From Chitinophaga polysaccharea (GTDB taxonomy: Bacteria > Bacteroidota > Bacteroidia > Chitinophagales > Chitinophagaceae): a DNA stretch of 64,000 bases. The translations under genes and the position numbers were made by a program. Position 1 is the first letter of the stretch, and each line of letters begins with the position of its first letter. The notes beneath the pieces are model-generated. The model was given only the letters and a program-made list of their open reading frames with translations, was not told the origin of the DNA and searched no databases. Positions 26,065-35,018 of this stretch are shown piece by piece. The stretch spans positions 1,302,001 through 1,366,000 of the forward strand of contig NZ_VIWO01000001.1 of NCBI RefSeq assembly GCF_007829335.1, written 5' to 3'.

Positions 26065-26940
26065 ATGAAAGCAACTGTTTCTTCTTCTATCCTGCACAAG
26101 AAAGTGCGTGTTCGCGAACTGGATATTTTTTACCGCGAAGCGGGACCTGCACAGGCGCCAGTAATTTTATTGCTGCATGGTTTCCCTAATACCTCTCATA
26201 TGTACCGGGACCTGATCCGCGACCTGGCGGGAAATTATCGTGTGATAGCGCCGGATTACCCGGGCTTTGGGCTTAGCAGCCGGCCGCCGGTGAGTGCATT
26301 TGCGTATACCTTTGATCACCTGGCCGACATCATGGAAGCATTTATCGATACGCTGGGACTTACACACTTCGCCTGGTATATGCAGGACTACGGCGGGCCG
26401 ATAGGATTTCGTATTATCAGCCGTCGTCCTGAGCTGGTCAAAGCACTGGTGATCCAGAATGCCAACATATACGAAGATGGTCTGGGACCTGGCGTGCAGG
26501 AGATTGGGGCGCTGCAGCAGGTGGGCGATGAGCAGGCGCTGCATACCGCTATCGTTAATAAGTTATCCCTGGAGTATATAAAAAATGAGCATCTTTTTGG
26601 CGCCGCCAACCCGGAAACCGTGAGTCCCGATAGTTATGAACTGGCGGCTTTTTATATGAGCAGACCAGGTATGGAGGAAATCCAGGTAACGTTATTTCAT
26701 AACTATGGCACCAATTTTCCGTTGTATCCGGTATGGCAGCAATATCTGCGTACTTATCAGCCACCGTTGCTGGTGGTATGGGGTAAGAACGACCAGATCT
26801 TTACCTGGCCCGGAGCCATTGCCTATCAGCGCGATGTGCCAGCTGCAAAGGTACATCTCCTGGATGGTAGTCATTTTATGTTGGAAGAATACCATGAGCA
26901 GGTGGCTTCACTGATGAGCGATTTTATGGAGAAGATATAA
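26065..26940 (+). CDS. Alpha/beta hydrolase with Asp nucleophile (haloalkane dehalogenase/epoxide hydrolase-like)
   Basis: A 291-residue alpha/beta hydrolase. LHGFPNTSHMY carries the oxyanion-hole HG motif. The nucleophile elbow MQDYGGP places Asp at residue 108 rather than Ser, as in haloalkane dehalogenases and epoxide hydrolases. The acid is Asp243 (WGKNDQIF) and the base His270 (GSHFMLEEY). No signal peptide, so cytoplasmic. An operator-like palindrome directly upstream suggests induction by a reactive or xenobiotic compound. It sits between pbpC and the alpha-2-macroglobulin gene on the opposite strand, which looks like an insertion. The substrate is not decided by sequence. Confidence 0.85.
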   Translation: MKATVSSSILHKKVRVRELDIFYREAGPAQAPVILLLHGFPNTSHMYRDLIRDLAGNYRVIAPDYPGFGLSSRPPVSAFAYTFDHLADIMEAFIDTLGLTHFAWYMQDYGGPIGFRIISRRPELVKALVIQNANIYEDGLGPGVQEIGALQQVGDEQALHTAIVNKLSLEYIKNEHLFGAANPETVSPDSYELAAFYMSRPGMEEIQVTLFHNYGTNFPLYPVWQQYLRTYQPPLLVVWGKNDQIFTWPGAIAYQRDVPAAKVHLLDGSHFMLEEYHEQVASLMSDFMEKI

Positions 26941-26942
26941 AA

Positions 26943-27180
26943 GGTAGGAATCCTTATAAAAACCGTAAAATTGAGACATTTACTGGTGGTAAGGATGAAC
27001 AGAGTACAGCTACAAACCATACCCGCACGGGTTATTATTGCGGCAAGCTGGTAGAATGGCTTCCGTTATGAGCGTTTCAACGTAGAAGATCGCCTGTGGC
27101 GCAACGCGATGTATGTGATTCCTATTTCGGTGGATGAAACTTTACGTAATGTGAACCTGGTACAAAACGCCGGTTGGTAA
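26943..27180 (+). pseudogene. Relic of a SusD/RagB-type outer-membrane lipoprotein gene
   Basis: Two joined fragments in different frames. The first (26949-27068) reads NPYKNRKIETFTGGKDEQST then ATNHTRTGYYCGKLVEW, like the central TGYYxRKfv segment of SusD proteins, and hits a TGA at 27069. The second (27061-27180) reads RLWRNAMYVIPISVDETLRN then VNLVQNAGW and stop, matching the SusD C-terminus (xMYLxPIPxxExxxNPNLxQNPGW). The long segment that normally separates these parts is deleted. It starts directly after the hydrolase stop and its own stop codon sits in the following terminator arm. No complete susD remains. Confidence 0.75.
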
Positions 27181-27224
27181 AAAAAAGGGGTGTTTCTTAT
27201 ACAGAAACACCCCTTTTTTTTACC
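27176..27224. terminator. Strong bidirectional terminator
   Basis: Arms 27176-27196 and 27204-27224 pair perfectly over 21 bp around the loop TTATACA, with eight A on one side and eight T on the other. It contains the last bases of the SusD relic and lies 10 bases past the stop of the - strand alpha-2-macroglobulin gene, so it now ends that transcript. Confidence 0.92.
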
Positions 27225-27234
27225 AATCCCTTTT

Positions 27235-30200
27235 TTATTTTACTACTTCTATCCATTTACCTGGCAGGAAAGCATGTATGGTATTGTCATACATGGCTTC
27301 ACAGGAAGTGGCCGGCAGGTAATAGCGGCCCAGGTAAGCGGCATTGAGCAGTACATTGTAAGTACGTTTCTTGTTTTCTTCGATATTGAAATAAGTATAT
27401 ACCCTGTCGTCACGTATATCCATATACGTAGATGGCGAAGAATGAAATGCACTGTCGTTTTCCATTAAGCGGGTATTCAATATTTCCCATCCGGAAGGGA
27501 AGATTTGCGACAGGGCCATTTGCTCATAATAGCCTCGTTTCCCGGGGTTGGTGATGGTAACAGTGGCCATGAAATCGCTGCCCTGGCGTAGTGTGGATGG
27601 ATCCAGCGGTTTGCCATCGCGGGTACTGTAGCTCACCTGCATGCCCAATATATCAGGATTGTTGGTGGCCACCGGCTCCTGGCCTGCATCTGGTTGGCCC
27701 TGGAGGATCAGCCGCACGTACAGCACATTTTGCCCGTTGTTCTGGATGCTTACATTACCAGCAGCACCATTGAAGGTAACCGGTACCTGTGTAACAAACG
27801 ACTGACCATTCACATTGCCTTTCGCCCCATTGAGCGTATAGCTGAAATTCATCTTGCTACCGCCTTTATTATTACCACAATATTTAGCTACCGCAATCAG
27901 TGCGTAAGCAGTTGTTTGGGTGCTGTACCATTGGTCGTTTTGCGACAAATGAGCGGCAATTTGTTTTACCATATCATTGGCCGTATTACGTTGACCAAGG
28001 ATGGTGAGTGTTTCCAATATCATGGCTTTATCGCGCAGGTCGGAACCGAAAGTGCCTCCCAGTTGCTGGTAAGGTTTCACTTCGGTGCTCAGGCCGCGTA
28101 CAAGTGATTGCGCCACTTCCGGTTGGCCAGCCAGTTTATAAGCTGCTGCGAGTCGCCATTTAGCGGGAGCCGACAGATATTTGAATTCTTTGAGCCTGTT
28201 CATGGCGCCTAATTCCGGCGATTTAGCCAATGCCAGTAAATACAGGCGATACGACTGTGTAAGGTCGCCACCATAGAAATTGAGCGTGCTTGGGGCCCAG
28301 GTACCGGCTTTATTCCGTTGGTATTTCTTCCATTGGTCCAGTAGTCCCTGAGGAAGGGTGTAGCCTTGTGCCTGTGCTTCTATAAGGAAATGACCGCCAT
28401 AGTTGGTGCCCCACTCATCGGAGTTGCCTTCGCCCGGCCAGTAGCTGAAGCCGCCATCTGAAGCCTGGAAGCTTTTCAGGCGGTTAATGCCGGCCTTCAC
28501 ATTCCGGTCTATTTCCGCCAACTGGCTTTCTTTCAGGTCCATCAGCTGATTGAGCACGAGCTGAGGGAATACTCCGGAGGTAGTTTGTTCAATACAGCCA
28601 TGTGGATATCCTATCAGGAATTGTAAGCGCTTGCCAAGATTCAGTGATGGAATGGTAGATACTTCCAGCACGCCGGAGTTGGTGCCTGCCATGCCTACCG
28701 GGCTGAATGCTGATTGCCAGCTCTTATTGCCTTCCAGTGTATTTTCAATGATGTTGGTAATAACCGGGTTAGGATTGCGAACATTCAGTTCTACATTTTC
28801 TTCTGCCCTTTCGGCGCCGCTGGCAGCTACCACTTTTATTTTAGCTACGCCGGTGAGTGGTTTTACTTTTACATCAAAATAAACAATCTGTTCTCCTGGT
28901 CGAGAGAAGGTGACGGTTTTAGTATGTTCGCCTACTATTTCCAGCAGCGGGCTGGTGCTCAGGGTTACGCTGGCGTTGCGGATATTGGGCTCCAGGCCAA
29001 ATACGGTTACCGGCAGTTGTATAGTTTCCGACGGGCCCAGTACGCGGGGAGCAGTGGTGAGCAGCATCAGCGGTTTTTTCACCGCTACTGTTTTTTCTGC
29101 GGCGCCATAAGCGCCATCCTGTCCGGCTACCACCATGGCTTTTACCGAACCGATGTAAGGAGGTAGTTTGAATTTATGGGTTTGTTTCTGTCCTGATTTC
29201 AGGTAGAAGGGCCCCATATATTTTACTACCGGTTTAAAGCGGTTGGCTTTGGCGCTGCCAGCATTTTTATTGAGTCCTTCGTCACCGCCGATACTGAGTA
29301 TACGGTCCATATCTGCGCCCCAGGCGCCAATCACGTAGTCGAACAGGTCCCATGTTTTTACACCTAATGCTTCCCTGGCATAGAAGGAGCTATGTGGGTC
29401 AGGTGTTTTAAAGCGGGTAAGATCGAGCAGCCCTTCATCTACAATGGCGATGGTGTAGGTCATGGCCTTACCATTACTTTCGCTGACGCTGATGCTGGCT
29501 TCTGTTTCCGGTTTGAGTTTATCCGGCATACTGATCACCGGTTTCAGTATGGTGCCGGGATCTTCCACGGAAATAGGAATAGTCCCATACATACGGATAG
29601 GTAAGTCGTTGAGCGTTTGTGCGTGTGGTTGCAGCAAACTAACGTTCACGTATATATTTGGCGTCATATTCTTCTCCGCCTTGAATTTAAACGTGGTCTG
29701 TCCTTGTTTGGTGGTGATCCAGTAGGATTTCAGCACTTTGCTGCCGGATTCTATGCTGATCAGTCCCCGTCCGCCCTCGCTGCTGGGGATGGTGAGGTTA
29801 ATATCTTCACCGGTTTTATAGTTTTGTTTATCGGAGGTGAATACCAGCATAGAAGCCTCTGCCGGGTTCTCTTTCTGCATTCTTTCTGCCCATCCCGGCC
29901 AGTCGATATACACTGCTTTACCGGCAGTATGGCCGCTTTGCAGGTCCTTTACCCTTACCAGGTATCTGCCCCAGTCGGGCGAGTTAACCCGAAGGTCCCA
30001 TTTACCTTTACCATTCTGAAGGGTAACGGTTTCTTTGCTCAGCAGCTGGTTATAGTTATCCTGGGTAAAGTTGGAGAAGTCTTCCTGTTCACCTTCATCC
30101 CACCACCATCTCCATTTTATTTTGTAGAGTTCTACCTGTACTTCGCGGCTGCCGCTCGTCAGGTTACCGTTGCCATCTACATCTACCAGTTCAATTGTAT

Positions 30201-32823
30201 GCGGACGGTCGGTGAGCAACATACCGGTAGTGCGGTCGCCTGCTGGCATGCGCAGTCCAGCGTAGGAAGTATATGGGTTATAAGGCATGGAGAAGTGATC
30301 AATACTGAAATCGCCCCCGGGTTCAAATACTTTTACTTCGAAGTTCGCCTTCAGCTGGCCGGGGGGCAGTTTGCCCAATTGTATATCTGCGTTTACCGGT
30401 GCGCTGCCGTTGTCGTTCAGTGCGCCTTCAAAGATGGTTTTATTTTCCGCGCCGAAGCGGTTTACCGGATCGTCGAAAGAATAGTCTGCAAAGTTTTTAA
30501 AGCTGGTGGTTTGTTCGGTGAGCGATACATCTACCTTTGCTTTCAGGTGCTGTGCAGTAGCGCCAAAGAGCCACATGGCCGACAAGGTGCCGGTGGCGCC
30601 GGTCTTGGAGAGGGCGGTCTGGCTGCCGAAATCCATTTTTATTTTCAGCCGGTTCGGTTTCACGGTTTCCACGCGTACATTCTTCTGGAAGGTAGCACCA
30701 CCCACTTTTACTTTAGCGACCCAGCTGCCGGTAGGATCGTCGGGACCCGTAGCTGTAGCAAAGCTATAGAACCCGTTGAGCCCCTGGTGTTGGTTGATGC
30801 GTTTATAGAGTTGTCCTTTCGGATTGTACAACTCCATGGTAACGGGATGGTCTGCCGGGAGTTTCTGTCCTTTATCTTCCAGTATAAAGGTGAGATAAAT
30901 AGAATCGCCGGGGCGCCATACGCCGCGTTCACCGTACAGGAAGCCTTTGATACCGTTTTGCACCTCTTCTCCTTTTACGTCGAAGCGGCTTAATGGCAGG
31001 GAGCTTCCGTCGTCGAGTTTGAGGTAACCTCTTTCATGGTCTTTCTTAGCGATGAGGAGGTAGGGTTTACGTTTCAGCTCAAAAGAGGCGAGGCCTTCCC
31101 CATCACTCTTGGTTTTGAATATCACCTGGTTTTGATAGTCGAGCAATTCCAGGTCAACGCCTATCATCGGTTTGGTATCGCGTATATCGGTTACGGCTAC
31201 CAGCATGCTGTTATCATTACCTCTTTTGGCGATGAGGCCAATGTTGGAAGCAATGATATTGCGGGATGCCCATTTGTCTTTGCTGTAGTAAGAATTAGAG
31301 CAGGCATCGTTGCGGCGGTCCCAGTTATAACCGTAGGGATAGTAGCTATCGTAGCGTTGCCAGAAGGAGTCGTCGTCATCAATTTTTTCGCCGCCGCCGT
31401 AGTATTCCTCCTCCCCTTCTTCATCTGAGTAGCCGTTGTTATCGCTGTCTTTGGTGGTGTCGGCAGAGCAGGCGGTCATGGCGTATGATTTACGGAAGCC
31501 GATGGTGATGCGGTAAATTGCACCTGGCTCGGTGCGCAGCATTTTGTCGAGGTCGAGGAAGAAGCGGTTCTTCTTGTGCAGGTTAAGTGACTTATCCACA
31601 TCGAGACGGATAGTTTTTTCCACTACGGGCTTGCCTACACGGCGCAGTTCCTGGCTGCCGTCGAGATCATTGCGTTGGAGATATTGCGGTACGTTGTTTT
31701 CATAGATTTTGATAATGGAAACGTCTACCGCATTGAGGTTTACGGCTTCAAAGGGCATTACCAGCTTGTTGCTTTCCGGGAGGATCACGCCTTTGCCGGG
31801 AATGCTAACAGAAGGCAATGTATTTTCAAAATTCACATTGGCGCTGAATGTGTGGCCTAGTCGTTTATCCGTGATGTTGAGCACGCCTTCGTTAACGATC
31901 ACGTTGTAGTTGCCTTCTAGTCTTACGGGGGCGTACACGCTTACTTCGCTGCCATCGATGGTGTAACGAAGATCGCTCTGGCCGGAGATACCGATTAATC
32001 CTTCCAGGGTTTGCGCTACACTGATAGGGTCGGAGAACTGCACCAGCAGGTGTTGTTCCGGGTCGGAAAGGGCTTTAACCGCCAATACTTTAAAGTCGCC
32101 TACAGCAGGTACTTCTATGGTCGTTTTGCCTTCATTGTTTACCTTGAGCGGGGCGCCATTCCAATGGAGCTCCAGGTTGCGGCTAATATTACCGCGTGCA
32201 ATATTGGCGATGGTAAAACGGGAGGTGCGCTCGGTAGCATTATGTTGCCAGGTAACAGGTAAACTTTTCCCGGCGTATTGTGCACTGAGTATTTTTTCGA
32301 TGGTTTGGGGATCTTCCACATCGGCAGTATAAATAGCGCCGGTGAGGCTCATTTGATCGAGTGTATTGTTGGTACTGGCTTTCAGTCCGAAGTTTTCAAC
32401 AGAGAAAGCAGGTTTGATAATTTTAAATTCAAAGTCGAATGATTTAAGTTCTTTGGGGACTTCCAGTATTTTGCCCAATTTAAAGGTTGCCTGGTAGGTT
32501 TTACCGGGTTGCAGGTTTTCATCTGGCCTGAATTCAATGGTAGTGGCATCTATCCAATAGGACTTACCTTTGATGGAGGGAGAAAATTCGAAGATTTCCT
32601 TCTCCAGTGGTTCGTTCTGGGTGTGGGTAATATTGGTTTGGCCTGTAAGGTGAATGCGGATGGCACTTTGTTTGGAAATGATACCGGCCGTATATGCCTC
32701 GATATACCTGGCAAATTCGGGATTCATTTCTTTACGTGTGCTCCGGCAACCACTGACAATGGACAGGATAGCCATGAAAAAGAGCAATGCCGCTACAACA
32801 GGGAGCCGTTTGATTGGGTGCAT
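27235..32823 (-). CDS. Bacterial alpha-2-macroglobulin family lipoprotein
   Basis: A very large (1862 residues) envelope protein thought to trap incoming proteases in the periplasm. The N-terminal signal ends SIVSGC with a lipidated Cys26. A series of macroglobulin beta-domains follows, including a typical MG-type segment RGVWRPGDSIYLTFIL. The thioester motif is CIEQ in YPHGCIEQTTSG (near residue 1410), with the alpha-helical thioester domain after it (DGGFSYWPGE, GTNYGGHFLIEAQ). An acidic, Tyr-rich insert (about 465-520) is unusual in composition. It is upstream of pbpC on the same strand, the known functional pairing, but the hydrolase and SusD relic now separate the two. Confidence 0.92.
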   Translation of the reverse strand: MHPIKRLPVVAALLFFMAILSIVSGCRSTRKEMNPEFARYIEAYTAGIISKQSAIRIHLTGQTNITHTQNEPLEKEIFEFSPSIKGKSYWIDATTIEFRPDENLQPGKTYQATFKLGKILEVPKELKSFDFEFKIIKPAFSVENFGLKASTNNTLDQMSLTGAIYTADVEDPQTIEKILSAQYAGKSLPVTWQHNATERTSRFTIANIARGNISRNLELHWNGAPLKVNNEGKTTIEVPAVGDFKVLAVKALSDPEQHLLVQFSDPISVAQTLEGLIGISGQSDLRYTIDGSEVSVYAPVRLEGNYNVIVNEGVLNITDKRLGHTFSANVNFENTLPSVSIPGKGVILPESNKLVMPFEAVNLNAVDVSIIKIYENNVPQYLQRNDLDGSQELRRVGKPVVEKTIRLDVDKSLNLHKKNRFFLDLDKMLRTEPGAIYRITIGFRKSYAMTACSADTTKDSDNNGYSDEEGEEEYYGGGEKIDDDDSFWQRYDSYYPYGYNWDRRNDACSNSYYSKDKWASRNIIASNIGLIAKRGNDNSMLVAVTDIRDTKPMIGVDLELLDYQNQVIFKTKSDGEGLASFELKRKPYLLIAKKDHERGYLKLDDGSSLPLSRFDVKGEEVQNGIKGFLYGERGVWRPGDSIYLTFILEDKGQKLPADHPVTMELYNPKGQLYKRINQHQGLNGFYSFATATGPDDPTGSWVAKVKVGGATFQKNVRVETVKPNRLKIKMDFGSQTALSKTGATGTLSAMWLFGATAQHLKAKVDVSLTEQTTSFKNFADYSFDDPVNRFGAENKTIFEGALNDNGSAPVNADIQLGKLPPGQLKANFEVKVFEPGGDFSIDHFSMPYNPYTSYAGLRMPAGDRTTGMLLTDRPHTIELVDVDGNGNLTSGSREVQVELYKIKWRWWWDEGEQEDFSNFTQDNYNQLLSKETVTLQNGKGKWDLRVNSPDWGRYLVRVKDLQSGHTAGKAVYIDWPGWAERMQKENPAEASMLVFTSDKQNYKTGEDINLTIPSSEGGRGLISIESGSKVLKSYWITTKQGQTTFKFKAEKNMTPNIYVNVSLLQPHAQTLNDLPIRMYGTIPISVEDPGTILKPVISMPDKLKPETEASISVSESNGKAMTYTIAIVDEGLLDLTRFKTPDPHSSFYAREALGVKTWDLFDYVIGAWGADMDRILSIGGDEGLNKNAGSAKANRFKPVVKYMGPFYLKSGQKQTHKFKLPPYIGSVKAMVVAGQDGAYGAAEKTVAVKKPLMLLTTAPRVLGPSETIQLPVTVFGLEPNIRNASVTLSTSPLLEIVGEHTKTVTFSRPGEQIVYFDVKVKPLTGVAKIKVVAASGAERAEENVELNVRNPNPVITNIIENTLEGNKSWQSAFSPVGMAGTNSGVLEVSTIPSLNLGKRLQFLIGYPHGCIEQTTSGVFPQLVLNQLMDLKESQLAEIDRNVKAGINRLKSFQASDGGFSYWPGEGNSDEWGTNYGGHFLIEAQAQGYTLPQGLLDQWKKYQRNKAGTWAPSTLNFYGGDLTQSYRLYLLALAKSPELGAMNRLKEFKYLSAPAKWRLAAAYKLAGQPEVAQSLVRGLSTEVKPYQQLGGTFGSDLRDKAMILETLTILGQRNTANDMVKQIAAHLSQNDQWYSTQTTAYALIAVAKYCGNNKGGSKMNFSYTLNGAKGNVNGQSFVTQVPVTFNGAAGNVSIQNNGQNVLYVRLILQGQPDAGQEPVATNNPDILGMQVSYSTRDGKPLDPSTLRQGSDFMATVTITNPGKRGYYEQMALSQIFPSGWEILNTRLMENDSAFHSSPSTYMDIRDDRVYTYFNIEENKKRTYNVLLNAAYLGRYYLPATSCEAMYDNTIHAFLPGKWIEVVK

Positions 32824-32886
32824 CAGTAAGGAGAATTAGGGTGATTAACTGGTGCGAATGTCGGGAAAATTCTTTAGAAAGCGGAA

Positions 32887-32909
32887 AGCAGAAAGCTATG
32901 CTTTCTGCT
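32887..32909. repeat. Palindrome overlapping the 3' end of the ModF-like gene
   Basis: AGCAGAAAGC (32887-32896) and GCTTTCTGCT (32900-32909) pair perfectly around TAT. The right arm encodes the C-terminal residues of the ATPase and its stop codon lies in the centre. The arm unit AGCAGAAAGC is the same as in the hairpin after fabF. Confidence 0.65.
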
Positions 32910-34416
32910 CCCCTTTCTCCAGCCGGATATATTTATCCACACAGGCCGGTAGTTCTTCTTCATAGTGGGTAACGTAGATGAGGGTTACGGCCATATGATC
33001 ACAGAGTTGTTCTATTACTTTTTTGAAGTGCATTTTTTGTTGGGCGTCCAATCCCTGGCAAGGTTCATCGAAGATGAGCAGGGGCGGATTTTTTACCAGC
33101 GCCCGGGCCAGCAGTGTTAATCGCTGGGCGCTTTCGGATACCTGTTTAAATGGTGTTTTTTCGTGTTCCGAAATATTGAGTACACTCATCCATTCGCGGG
33201 CTATCTGTACCTGCTCCGGTGTAGCGGGACGGGTACTGCCGATTACATCGGTAAAGCCCGAGCAAATTACCTGCAGACAGTTGTCGCGGGAAGTAAAATA
33301 CTGGTGCAGTTCCGGGGATACGAAGCCTATTTTTTTCTTTATATCCCAGATACTTTCTCCTGAGCCGCGTTTACGGTCGAAGAGCCATAGTTTATTAGCG
33401 TATGCCTGAGGATTATCCCCATTTACGAGACTCAGCAATGTAGATTTTCCTGCGCCGTTGGGGCCCAACAGGGCCCATTTCTCGTTAGGTTTCACTACCC
33501 AGTTGATACCGTTGAGGATTGTATTTTCACCATATTTGATATGGATGTTTTCCATCCTCACGATGGTGTCGAAGGTAGCTTGCGGACTATTTTGTACCAG
33601 CGCATTTATTTTATCCGCCGCTATGGGCGGAAGTTGTATTTCCCCGATAGCCGGTAATGGCAGTTGTACAAATTCCTGGCGTGTATACTTGCCTGTTATA
33701 CTCCCATTATCGAGGGTAAGTACATGGGTAATATGTTCCGGGATTTCATGGGGAGAAGTAGCCAATACCACAGTAGTGCCACCTACGATGATTTCATTGA
33801 TCATCGCGCTGAAGTCTTTGCGTGCCTGTACATCCAGTCCTATATAGGGATTGTCGAGCATCAGCAAGGGTGGCTGTTGCAGCAAAGCTTTGGCAATCAT
33901 TACCCGGCGGGTTTCGCCATTAGATAATTTGATCAATCTTTTTTCCATCAGCGGCGCTATGCGCAGGGAATTGATCAGTGGCGGAATCGCCGTAATTTCC
34001 AGGTATTCCATCACTGTGGGCGAATTATCGGCATCCATACTGTTGAAGCGCTGCTGATAGTAGAAGTCGGTGGTGGTATTGGAAAGATTGCGGAAAGTAT
34101 GATGATGTCCTACCATCGCTATCAGGTTGCGATAATTAAACCAGGGATCAGTGATGGTATGCTCCCGGCACCAGTTGTCATAGAAATGGTAATGAATGCT
34201 ACCATTTATTACATTGAATTTACCGAGAATGGTATTCAACAAAGCTGTTTTGCCGGAGCCACTCGGGCCGGTGATGGCCCACTGTTCACCTTTGCTGATT
34301 TGCCAGTTGAGGGTATTGAATAATGTTTTGTCGAGGTATCTGACGGTGATATGTTCCAGGGAGAGGAACGGCGTTTGTTGGTGTGTCATGATTGTACGAT
34401 TGGGCTCAATATTCAT
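32896..34416 (-). CDS. ModF-like twin ABC ATPase
   Basis: A 506-residue protein with two fused ABC nucleotide-binding domains and no membrane domain, closest to ModF: the second half contains LLSLVNGDNPQAYANKLWLF and RGSGESIWDIKKKIGFVS. Domain 1 has Walker A GPSGSGKT (50-57) and signature LSNGE, but its Walker B reads LLMLDNP with Asn189 in place of the catalytic Glu. Domain 2 has Walker A GPNGAGKST and intact LLIFDEP, with a degenerate signature (VSESAQ). Alternative start MTHQQ at 34389. E. coli ModF lies in the molybdate operon, but no molybdate genes are here. Its C-terminus is encoded by a palindromic repeat. Confidence 0.85.
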   Translation of the reverse strand: MNIEPNRTIMTHQQTPFLSLEHITVRYLDKTLFNTLNWQISKGEQWAITGPSGSGKTALLNTILGKFNVINGSIHYHFYDNWCREHTITDPWFNYRNLIAMVGHHHTFRNLSNTTTDFYYQQRFNSMDADNSPTVMEYLEITAIPPLINSLRIAPLMEKRLIKLSNGETRRVMIAKALLQQPPLLMLDNPYIGLDVQARKDFSAMINEIIVGGTTVVLATSPHEIPEHITHVLTLDNGSITGKYTRQEFVQLPLPAIGEIQLPPIAADKINALVQNSPQATFDTIVRMENIHIKYGENTILNGINWVVKPNEKWALLGPNGAGKSTLLSLVNGDNPQAYANKLWLFDRKRGSGESIWDIKKKIGFVSPELHQYFTSRDNCLQVICSGFTDVIGSTRPATPEQVQIAREWMSVLNISEHEKTPFKQVSESAQRLTLLARALVKNPPLLIFDEPCQGLDAQQKMHFKKVIEQLCDHMAVTLIYVTHYEEELPACVDKYIRLEKGEQKA

Positions 34417-34480
34417 CTATCGGGTATAAAATTAACAGGATTATTGAAAGCATCTGATATTTTTATACGAAATTGAGGTT

Positions 34481-34945
34481 ATGAACTGGAAGATAAAATC
34501 CTTTGAGGAGCTTAGTACAACAGAGCTCTACGCTATTTTGCGTTTGAGGAGCGAGGTGTTTGTAGTGGAGCAAAATTGTGCTTACCAAGACCTGGATAAT
34601 ACCGACCAGCTGGCGCTGCACCTGATGGGTACTGATGATACCGGCCGGCTGCTGGCCTATACGCGGCTTTTTCAGCCGGGCATCAAGTACCAGGAAGCTT
34701 CTATTGGCAGGGTGATTACCTCTCCGCTGGCGAGGGGCACAGGTGCTGGCCGGGAGCTGATGGAGCGGTCGATCGCCGCGGTGCAGCAGCAATTTGGTAC
34801 CGTACCTATCAAGATCGGTGCTCAGCAATACCTGCAACGTTTTTATACTTCACTGGGCTTTGAACAAACCAGCGATACTTACCTGGAAGATGGTATTCCT
34901 CACATCGAGATGGTGAGGAGCGCCCACGGCACCCATACCGTATAA
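34481..34945 (+). CDS. elaA: GNAT acetyltransferase, ElaA family
   Basis: A 154-residue GNAT-fold protein of the ElaA group. The N-terminus MNWKIKSFEELSTTELYAIL, LRSEVFVVEQNCAYQDLDNTD and the acetyl-CoA loop IGRVITSPLARGTGAGRELM are characteristic; the tail has the usual FYTSLGFEQTSDTYLEDGIPHIEM. The substrate of ElaA proteins is unknown. It is a monocistronic + strand gene flanked by - strand genes and closed by a strong hairpin. Confidence 0.92.
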   Translation: MNWKIKSFEELSTTELYAILRLRSEVFVVEQNCAYQDLDNTDQLALHLMGTDDTGRLLAYTRLFQPGIKYQEASIGRVITSPLARGTGAGRELMERSIAAVQQQFGTVPIKIGAQQYLQRFYTSLGFEQTSDTYLEDGIPHIEMVRSAHGTHTV

Positions 34946-34951
34946 TGCCGG

Positions 34952-34993
34952 CGGGGGAAACTGGTACGGATATCTCCACACCGGTTTCCCCCG
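34952..34993. terminator. Bidirectional terminator between elaA and DUF6048
   Basis: CGGGGGAAACTGGT (34952-34965) pairs with ACCGGTTTCCCCCG (34980-34993) with one G-T wobble, then a TTATTTATTT tract. It serves elaA (+, ends 34945) and the - strand gene ending at 35019. Confidence 0.8.
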
Positions 34994-35018
34994 ATTATTT
35001 ATTTCTCTCCCGAAAAAT

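Noticed and set aside
29617-30993. 458-codon open frame antisense to the alpha-2-macroglobulin gene
   Set aside because: No recognisable domain or signal; overlaps a well-supported gene whose codon bias leaves the opposite frame open.
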